A stretch of 64,000 nucleotides of DNA, taken from NCBI RefSeq assembly GCF_016907655.1, contig NZ_JAFBCL010000001.1, positions 5,676,001 through 5,740,000 on the forward strand, given 5' to 3'. A model generated the notes under the pieces. The model ran no database searches. It saw only the letters and a program-made list of their open reading frames with translations, and was not told where the DNA came from. Below, one piece after another: positions 57,934-64,000 of this stretch; within the stretch, counting starts at the first letter, position 1; each line of letters opens with the position of its first letter. The DNA is from Saccharothrix algeriensis (GTDB taxonomy: Bacteria > Actinomycetota > Actinomycetes > Mycobacteriales > Pseudonocardiaceae). Position numbers and translations under genes: made by a program.

Positions 57934-58425
57934 ATGCGCTATCCCGATGGTGGTGGCCTGACCGGACGGGAACGGGCCCGACGTGAGGCGGTGCGGATGC
58001 AGGCCGCCGACTGGTTCGAGCGTGGTGTGGGCGCCTGCGAGGTCGCTCGTGGTCTGCGGGTGTCGACCAAGTCCGCCTATGCCTGGCGGCGTTTGTGGCG
58101 TGCCGGGGGCCGGCAGGCCCTGCGCTCCAGGGGGCCGGGCGGGCCGGACTGCCGTCTGGACCGGGCCCGGCTCGACCGGCTGGTCCAGGCCCTGGAGCAG
58201 GGGCCGGCCGCCCACGGGTACACCGAGGATCGACGCTGGACCCTGGCCAGGGTCGCGGAGCTGGTCGCGCGGTTGTTCGCGGTGCGCTACACCCCGGCCG
58301 GGATGTCGCTGGTGCTGCACCGCATCGGTTACAGCCCCCAGGTGCCGGCCCGGCGGGCCGACCGCCGTGACGAGGCCGCGGTCACCGCCTGGCGGCGGGA
58401 GTCGTGGGCGCGGGGAAAACCCTAG
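57934..58425 (+). CDS. IS630 transposase, first frame
   Basis: The 163-residue product has the N-terminal HTH (FERGVGACEVARGLRVSTKSAYAWRRLWRAGG) and winged helix (YTPAGMSLVLHRIGYSPQVPAR) that bind the inverted ends. ATG 57934 is chosen; earlier starts extend into the end of the element. It ends TAG shortly after the run GGGGAAAAC (58412-58420), where ribosomes can slip by -1 into the second frame, yielding a transposase of roughly 355 residues. Confidence 0.85.
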   Translation: MRYPDGGGLTGRERARREAVRMQAADWFERGVGACEVARGLRVSTKSAYAWRRLWRAGGRQALRSRGPGGPDCRLDRARLDRLVQALEQGPAAHGYTEDRRWTLARVAELVARLFAVRYTPAGMSLVLHRIGYSPQVPARRADRRDEAAVTAWRRESWARGKP

Positions 58426-59015
58426 CCGCGGACCTGGGCGCCTGGTTGTGCTTCGAGGACGAGACCGGCTGCAACACCCGCCCGCACAAGGCCCGCACCT
58501 GGGCAAGGCGCGGCCACACCCCGGTCCTGCCCTACTGGGCCGGTTCCCAGGGTCGGATCTCGGTGGCCGGCCTGCTCTGCGTCAAACCCGGCGAACGCAC
58601 CCGGCTGCTGCACCGGGTGCTCGTGCACCACCGCCGCCGCAGCCCGCCGGCCCCGCGCAGCTTCCTCGAGCGGCACTACCTCGCGCTGCTGGACGACGCC
58701 CACCGTCGCCTGGGCGGCCCGATCGTGCTGATCTGGGACAACCTCGACCGGCACATCAGCGCCCGGATACGGCCCGCCCTCGCCGCCCGGGACTGGCTGC
58801 ACGTGATCCGACTACCCGCCTACGCCCCGGAACTCAACCCGGTGGAAGGGGTGTGGTCACACCTCAAACGCGGTCTGGCCAACCTCGCCCCCGTCGGTCT
58901 GAACGACCTGGTCCCGATCGTGCGCCGCCGACTCCGCCTCATCCGGAACCGGCCCGACCTGCTCGACGGATTCCTCGCCCACACCGGCCTGACCCTCACC
59001 CCCGAACCAACCTGA
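58404..59015 (+). CDS. IS630 transposase, second frame (DDE catalytic part)
   Basis: This frame has the DDE residues: LCFEDETG (first Asp), PIVLIWDNLDRH (second Asp) and LNPVEGVWSHLKR (Glu). It is probably made only as a frameshift fusion with the first frame; its own GTG at 58404 lacks a ribosome-binding site. Stop at 59015, 20 bases before the end of the element. Confidence 0.85.
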   Translation: MGAGKTLAADLGAWLCFEDETGCNTRPHKARTWARRGHTPVLPYWAGSQGRISVAGLLCVKPGERTRLLHRVLVHHRRRSPPAPRSFLERHYLALLDDAHRRLGGPIVLIWDNLDRHISARIRPALAARDWLHVIRLPAYAPELNPVEGVWSHLKRGLANLAPVGLNDLVPIVRRRLRLIRNRPDLLDGFLAHTGLTLTPEPT

Positions 59016-59035
59016 CCCCAACAATTGAAGATCAG

Positions 59036-59613
59036 TACGGCGCGCGCCCGCCCTGGTGTCGCCCTTCGTTGATCACCTGGGCATCCATCGCCGCTCGGAC
59101 CCGTGCCTGGACGTGCTGGCGCTCGGACTCGCTCATGCCGCCGAGCACGCTCATCAGCATCTTGTGCGACGGGTTGCGCGGGTCGTACTTCCCGCCCAGC
59201 TCCGGCACCCACAGATCCACCCCGTACGCGGCGAAGCGGGGTGCGATCAGGGAGAACTGGTTGCCGAACCAGCACCGGGTTCCCTCGCCCACGACCACGG
59301 CGTTCCACCCGCGATACGGGTTCTTCAACGCCGCCAGCAACCGCGACGCCTCCTCCCGCCGGTCCCAGGGCACGGACCGGGACTGCCCCACGTCGAAGAA
59401 CTCCTCCGTGACCACTCCACCGAACGGCTCCACGAACTTCCTGGCGTTCCCGAACTGCCACCCGCGTGACGTCTCCGGATCTTGGTTGTCCTCGGTCGAG
59501 CACCGGCCGTAGCCGGCCATCGGCCCGATGCCGTCCTCTACCGCCTCGGCTACCTCGATACGTAGCAGCCCATCCAGCGTCGCCCACGGGTCTCGGCTGA
59601 TTTCAGCAGTCAC
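59036..59613 (-). pseudogene. Truncated copy of large serine recombinase, cut by IS630
   Basis: It matches the N-terminal 190 residues of the recombinase at 45442-47247 (YGRCSTEDNQDPETSRGWQ, AMDAQVINEGRHQGGRAPY) with high identity, then stops where the IS630 is inserted at a TA. It starts at GTG 59613. The catalytic Ser is present, but the DNA-binding domains are lost. Beyond the IS, the minus strand continues YGYETVE, as expected for the same gene, for about seven codons. Directly upstream is the counterpart of the 49-residue gene. Confidence 0.88.
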
Positions 59614-59743
59614 GGCCGCCCCCTTCGCGAGGCCCGTCCAAGACCTGGACTGTGGTCAGTTCGACCAGTATGGCAAGGAGTGCACGACTGGTCACAGGCG
59701 TGAGCGGTGGTAGCTCAACCTTCAGCTGCTGTGCCCCGACCTG

Positions 59744-61843
59744 GGACCACCCCCCGCTCGCGCGGGGAAGACGGCGTGCCTGAAGTCGAAGGCCCGCTTG
59801 GGCGGGGACCACCCTCGCTCGCGCGGGGAAGACCATCGCGCTGGCCATCGCGGACGGCACGGTGCGGGACCACCCCCGCTCGCGCAGGGAAGACTCGCCG
59901 CGCTCGCCGGCCAGCTCCGCAGCGGCGGGACCATCCCCGCTCGCGCGGGGAAGACACGGCGTGGCCGTAGTTCGCCATCGCCAAGTCCGGACCACCCCCG
60001 CTCGCGCGGGGAAGACGGCCTGGACCACCTGGACGGGCGGTGGCACCACGGACCACCCCCACTCGCGCGGGGAAGACCAGCGCGGTGACGGTGTCGGCGT
60101 CCAGCGCCGCGGACCACCCCCGCTCGCGCGGGGAAGACGACTCCGGCAGGGCGATCCGCGGGTCGCTCAGCGGACCACCCCCGCTCGCGCGGGAAAGACG
60201 TGACCTTGACCGCCGTGGACGCGGCCGACGGGGGACCACCCCCGCTCGCGCGGGGAAGACAACACCGCCACCGGGCCGCGCTGCGCGCGCAGCGGACCAC
60301 CCCCGCTCGCGCGGGGAAGACAGGGTGCGTACGGTGCCGTACGTGCGGCGGGTCGGACCACCCCCGCTCGCGCGGGGAAGACGTGCCGGAGTGGCGGCAT
60401 GAGGGACCTGGCGAGGACCACCCCCGCTCGCGCGGGGAAGACCCCATGACCACCGACACCCCCGACCTGCGCGGCGGACCACCCCCGCTCGCGCGGGGAA
60501 GACGACGAGCAGTTCGCCAGCGCGGCCGCGACGGCGGGACCACCCCCGCTTGCGCGGGGAAGACTAGGAGCCGCACTTGCCGTAGGGGCTGACGCAGGGA
60601 CCACCCCCGCTCGCGCGGGGAAGACTCGTCGGTGGGCACCGACAGCGCTCCGACCGGGGACTACCCCCGCTCGCGCGGGGAAGACGCGAGGCCGGACATA
60701 GAAGTCCCGATGCGCCGGGGACCGCCCCCGCTCGCGCGGGGAAGACACCAAGTCGTCGGTGCCGCCGACGCGGGTGACCGGACCACCCCCGCTCGCGCGG
60801 GGAAGACAACAGCCTGGCGAGTGCGTCGGCGGGCTGGGCCGGACCACCCCCCGCTCGCGCGGGGAAGACATCAACGGCGATGTCGCGGTGGACGACGCCG
60901 GGGGACCACCCCCGCTCGCGCGGGGAAGACACGGCCTTCTGCTCGGGGTTGTCGCGCCGGTGCGGACCACCCCCGCTCGTGCGGGGAAGACCAGCACGTC
61001 GGGCTCACCCCCTCCGCCGGGGAGGGACCACCCCCGCTCGCGCGGGGAAGACAGCCTGGTGGTCAGCGACCAGCGGCCGACCGCGGGACCACCCCGGCTC
61101 GCGCAGGGAAGACGAGGTGGTTGCGCTGCGGCTGCTGGCCGCCGTGGGACCACCCCCGTTCGCGCGGGGAAGACCGCGACCCGGCGCGGGTGCGCGACGC
61201 GGGCCTGGGACCACCCCCGCTCGCGCGGGGAAGACCGCAGAAGCCCCAGCGTCCTGGTGACCTGGGGTGGACCACCCCCGCTCGCGCGGGGAAGACGATG
61301 TCGCGGGCAAGGTCACCTCGGGCCTCCGGGGACCACCCCCGCTCGCGCGGGGAAGACAACGTGGTGAGCACGCTCTACCCCTCGGCCGACGGACCACCCC
61401 CGCTCGCGCGGGGAAGACCGGGTGACACCCGGCGGCGAGCCTGTCTGCGTGGGACCACCCCCGCTCGCGCGGGGAAGACCGGCCCAGGTAGTCGATCCAG
61501 CGGAGCGTGGGGGACCACCCCCGCTCGCGCGGGGAAGACCTCGTCCGACTGGCGCTGAGCAGGCCCGCCCGGACCACCCCCGCTCGCGCGGGGAAGACGC
61601 GCTCGTGGGTTGGTTCCGGTCGCTGTTCGGGGGACCACCCCCGCTCGCGCGGGGAAGACGGTCAGGGCGTCGTTGTAGAGCGCGACATACCCGGACCACC
61701 CCCGCTCGCGCGGGGAAGACATTACCCGATCGGAGCAGTCGTCAGCGGTTCTCCGGACCACCCCCGCTCGCGCGGGGAAGACCGCGTTGCGCGCGGTCGC
61801 GATCCCAAGCGCCCGGGACCACCCCCGCTCGCGCGGGGAAGAC
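59744..61843 (-). CRISPR. Type I-E CRISPR array, 35 repeats
   Basis: I count 35 repeats of 28 bases (29 at 59744 and 60841) and 34 spacers of 31-34, mostly 33, bases. On the minus strand the repeat begins GTCTTCCCCGCGCGAGCG and ends GGGGTGGTCC, as in I-E arrays of actinobacteria. Repeats at the left end (59744-60199) carry several changes, while the right end is uniform, so the leader is at the right (61844 onward) and the array is transcribed leftwards. That matches cas2 and cas1, which also read leftwards, toward the array. Confidence 0.97.
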
Positions 61844-62456
61844 ACTCCTTGACCAGGCAGTTTGCAGGGTGACCATGTGTTTTACATTCGGTTCATTACC
61901 GTTCCGTTAATGGCTCAGGTAGGTGTGGTGCTGACAGGCTGGACGGAGGATGTTCGCAGCAGTCAAGGAGCGGGCACGTCCCGGGCGTGTGTAGCCGGAC
62001 TGCCGGCCTAAGCTCGTCTTCTGTAGTGGTGCCTGGCGGAGGCGATCTCGAATGAGATTGAGGGGCGTCTCTGCGTGATCAGAGTCTTTGGGTCGTTGAT
62101 GCAGTACCCGGTGAGCCCCATCGGGTACCTCACCTTCCGTCGGTTTCGTGACCGTCGGGGCAAGAAAAAGCATATCTGCGCCGTCGAGTGCGGCCGGTCG
62201 CTCCTGCTCCTGTGGAGGTCTGTCATGGCGGAGTGGCTGAGGGTTGGCCGGGTGAGGGTCATCTGATCGCTGGAAAAGCACGTCTTGGTGCTCGTTCTGC
62301 GATCGGATGGTGGCGAAATTGCCCGTGCTCCACGGGTGCGCCTTCAACTGAAGGGATCACGGAGGGTGAGTTTATCTAACTCCTCCTTCTCGCGAGTGAA
62401 GAAAAGTCGACATATCCATAGATTGCAAATTTATTTTTGCCGGTGCTGGCGATCGG
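61844..62456. promoter_or_regulatory. CRISPR leader region
   Basis: These 613 bases between the array and cas2 have no gene. The part next to the repeat (61860-61920) is AT-rich for this genome, as leaders are. It should carry the array promoter and the integration signals. Confidence 0.6.
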
Positions 62457-62816
62457 TTATCTTTTGCCGTAGCGGCGTCGGCGGGCTGCGTTGCTCCAGT
62501 TGCGGCCACCGGTGGCCTGGGCTGTGCCGTCGGCGTCTCCCGGATCTGCTGGGCGGAGCATGAGTTGGATGCCGTCGAAGTCGACGGGTTTCCAGTTGTG
62601 GTGGTGGACCTTGAAGTCCAGTCCTTGCTCGTTCTGGGCCTGGAAGACCATGATCGCCCGTCCGGATTTGACCATTTCGATCACCCGGACCCATAGGAGG
62701 TCGCGGACGCGGCTGGTGACCTTTCCGACGAAGACGCCGGGCGAGATCTCCAGCAGCCAGCGGGTGAGGTGACCGCGCAGACCGACTGGGCAGGCCGCTA
62801 CGACGATGACGGTCAT
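62457..62816 (-). CDS. cas2: Cas2, type I-E
   Basis: The 119-residue protein is the I-E form of Cas2 (CasE-type operon, longer C-terminus): TVIVVAACPVGLRGHLTRWLLEISPGVFVGKVTSRVRDLLWVRV is the ferredoxin-like fold with its characteristic GVFVGK segment. Together with Cas1 it forms the spacer-integration complex. ATG 62816 overlaps the cas1 stop (ATGA). Confidence 0.96.
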   Translation of the reverse strand: MTVIVVAACPVGLRGHLTRWLLEISPGVFVGKVTSRVRDLLWVRVIEMVKSGRAIMVFQAQNEQGLDFKVHHHNWKPVDFDGIQLMLRPADPGDADGTAQATGGRNWSNAARRRRYGKR

Positions 62817-63796
62817 AAGTCGTCCTGGTCGTAGTCGTCGTAGCTGGTGCCACCTGCAACGGCGCGGCCTTTGTCGTCCCAGAGCATGACGACGTTGCGG
62901 GCTTCGAAGTCGGGGTCTTCGAAGGCTTCGGGGCCGTACTCGATCAGGCCGTCGTCTTCGCGCAGCAGAGTTTTGATGTCGCGGACGCAGGTGTCGAGGA
63001 AGGCCCCGTTGCGCATGCGATCGCGGACGGCGCGGCGGGTTTCGGTGCCGATGTCGGCGACATCACGAGCGGCGACGTCGAAGGCGATGGGGATGGTGAC
63101 GTCGGCTTTGTAGAGGTCGGCGATGTCGTAGACGAAGGACTTGACGTGCCCGGTGTGCACGAAGCCCAGTCCTGGCGCGCAGCCGAGGGCGACGATGACG
63201 GCGTGCACGACGCCGTAGAGGCTGGTGTTGGCCGCGGACAGGGCTTTGTTGACCGCGGTGCCGGAGTCGAAGTCGGTGGGATCGTAGTCGCGCCGCTGCC
63301 ACTCGACCCCGGTGCGCTGGGCGTGCTGGCGGTACAGGCGGCGTACGCGGGCGCCTTCACGTCCGCGTAGCTGCTGCATGGTCAGGGTGCTGGTGTCCTC
63401 GTCGGGGAAGCGCATCGCGTACATCTCGCGGGCCACGCGCAACCGGGTACGAGTGCTCGAAACGAGGCCGGCCTGGATTTCCAGCAGTCGGGAGGAGGCG
63501 GCCAGGGTGCGGCCGTGGGCGTAGTAGCGCACACCGTGTTCACCGACCCACACGGCGGTGGAGCCGCTTTCGGCCAGCAGCACCATGGCCTGCTGGCTGA
63601 CGTTGGTCCCGGGGCCCAGCAGGAGCGCGCCGAGGGTGGCGGCAGGGACGTGCACGGTGCCGCGTTTGTCGGTGGCGGTGATGGCGTTGTCATCGCGGCC
63701 GATCACGCAGTGTTCCAGGTAGAGGAATGACAGGCGGTCCTGGGCGCGGACGAGTTGGGACAACGGGACCGGTTTGGCGCCAGGGATGTCAGGCAC
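62813..63796 (-). CDS. cas1: Cas1, type I-E
   Basis: The 327-residue integrase of CRISPR adaptation shows the Cas1e markers: LSFLYLEHCVIGRDDNAITATDKRG (N-terminal domain), LLGPGTNVSQQAM, the metal site AANTSLYGVVHAVIVALGCAPGLGFVHTGHVKSFVYDIADLYK with its His and Asp, and REDDGLIEYGPEAF. GTG 63796 follows GAGGAG. It overlaps cas2 by 4 bases. Confidence 0.96.
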   Translation of the reverse strand: MPDIPGAKPVPLSQLVRAQDRLSFLYLEHCVIGRDDNAITATDKRGTVHVPAATLGALLLGPGTNVSQQAMVLLAESGSTAVWVGEHGVRYYAHGRTLAASSRLLEIQAGLVSSTRTRLRVAREMYAMRFPDEDTSTLTMQQLRGREGARVRRLYRQHAQRTGVEWQRRDYDPTDFDSGTAVNKALSAANTSLYGVVHAVIVALGCAPGLGFVHTGHVKSFVYDIADLYKADVTIPIAFDVAARDVADIGTETRRAVRDRMRNGAFLDTCVRDIKTLLREDDGLIEYGPEAFEDPDFEARNVVMLWDDKGRAVAGGTSYDDYDQDDL

Positions 63797-63849
63797 GGAA
63801 CTCCTCGGACACGGGCACCTCGGCCGCGGTGGTCTCGGGCACAGGTGTG

Positions 63850-64000
63850 TCAGGCACGGCGGACCGGGGCGAGGGTGAGCAGGCCGCAGCCGTACCCCTT
63901 GGCGGGGCCGATGCCGTTGACCAGGGCGGCGCGCAGCAGGTCGGCGTCGAGGACTTCCAGGTGTCCTTCGAACACCGCGGTGGACAAGGTGACGTTGGCG
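63850..64000 (-). CDS. cas6e: Cas6e (CasE), C-terminal part, continues past the window
   Basis: The 49 visible residues TAVFEGHLEVLDADLLRAALVNGIGPAKGYGCGLLTLAPV include the G-rich loop GIGPAKGYGCGLLTLAP diagnostic of Cas6e, which cuts the pre-crRNA. The gene is truncated by the window edge. The rest of the Cascade genes (cas5e, cas7e, cse2, cse1) and cas3 would be expected further right. Confidence 0.93.
   Translation of the reverse strand, partial: ANVTLSTAVFEGHLEVLDADLLRAALVNGIGPAKGYGCGLLTLAPVRRA

Larger units (their letters stand above)
57861..59035 (+). mobile_element. Complete IS630-family insertion sequence
   Basis: The 1175-bp element is bounded by 22-bp perfect inverted ends (starting CTGATCTTCAATTG), each flanked by TA, the target duplication typical of IS630/Tc1 elements. 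It encodes two overlapping frames with a GGGGAAAAC slip site. It is inserted in the truncated serine recombinase copy. Confidence 0.92.

Noticed and set aside
59722..61910. Many frames with PPPLARGR- or SSPRERGW-like repeats
   Set aside because: They are translations of the CRISPR repeat and spacers, not genes.

Overview
The window is about 64 kb of very GC-rich DNA (roughly 70 % or more over most of it, with GTG and TTG starts). The gene content (WhiB, DasR-type GntR regulators, a fused indolepyruvate:ferredoxin oxidoreductase, type I-E CRISPR with actinobacterial repeats) points to an actinomycete. A Pseudonocardiales genus such as Saccharothrix or Actinosynnema is my best guess, from general resemblance only.

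Left part, 1-30064, looks like ordinary chromosome. In order it holds: the 3' part of a formylglycine sulfatase gene overlapping a fused two-ATPase oligopeptide-type ABC gene; a small hydrophilic protein; a DUF4383 membrane protein; a secreted M28 aminopeptidase with a P-domain; a seven-repeat PLL-type beta-propeller lectin; a LigD-type polymerase; divergent ROK and GntR/UTRA regulators around a DasR-like operator; an indolepyruvate oxidoreductase with a divergent Lrp regulator; TetR, DUF6191, OsmC, an aminoglycoside phosphotransferase-like kinase and an M20 peptidase; an Orn/Lys/Arg decarboxylase; a lipoprotein; DnaE; and two secreted proteins, one a subtilase.

Right part, 30065-64000, is a composite mobile and defence island. 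It opens at a tRNA-Leu(GAG) gene followed by a terminator, a Cro/CI-type repressor with its own operator cluster, and a tyrosine integrase. Next comes a four-gene Wadjet-type (JetABCD, MukBEF-like plus Toprim) operon on the minus strand, with a divergent zinc-ribbon/PD-(D/E)XK-like gene beside it. A DUF4365-HEAT gene follows, apparently broken by one extra G in a seven-G run. At 45.4 kb a 53-nt sequence resembling the ends of the tRNA-Leu gene overlaps the 3' end of a large serine recombinase gene. That recombinase closes a tightly overlapping minus-strand operon (excisionase-like protein, WhiB, membrane protein, FtsK/TraSA-type ATPase, a 49-residue protein, recombinase), which looks like an integrative element without a recognisable replication gene.

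From 50.4 to 55.4 kb there are an XRE regulator, two paralogous HTH-NUDIX proteins that converge on a cupin gene, and two small genes. A strikingly AT-richer gene encodes a DUF262 domain fused to a Schlafen-like AlbA_2 domain (55793-57574), a candidate single-gene defence protein. It is followed by a long inverted repeat, a complete IS630-family element inserted at a TA inside a second, truncated copy of the serine recombinase, and a 35-repeat type I-E CRISPR array. The array is read leftwards from a leader next to cas2, cas1 and cas6e, and cas6e runs off the right edge.
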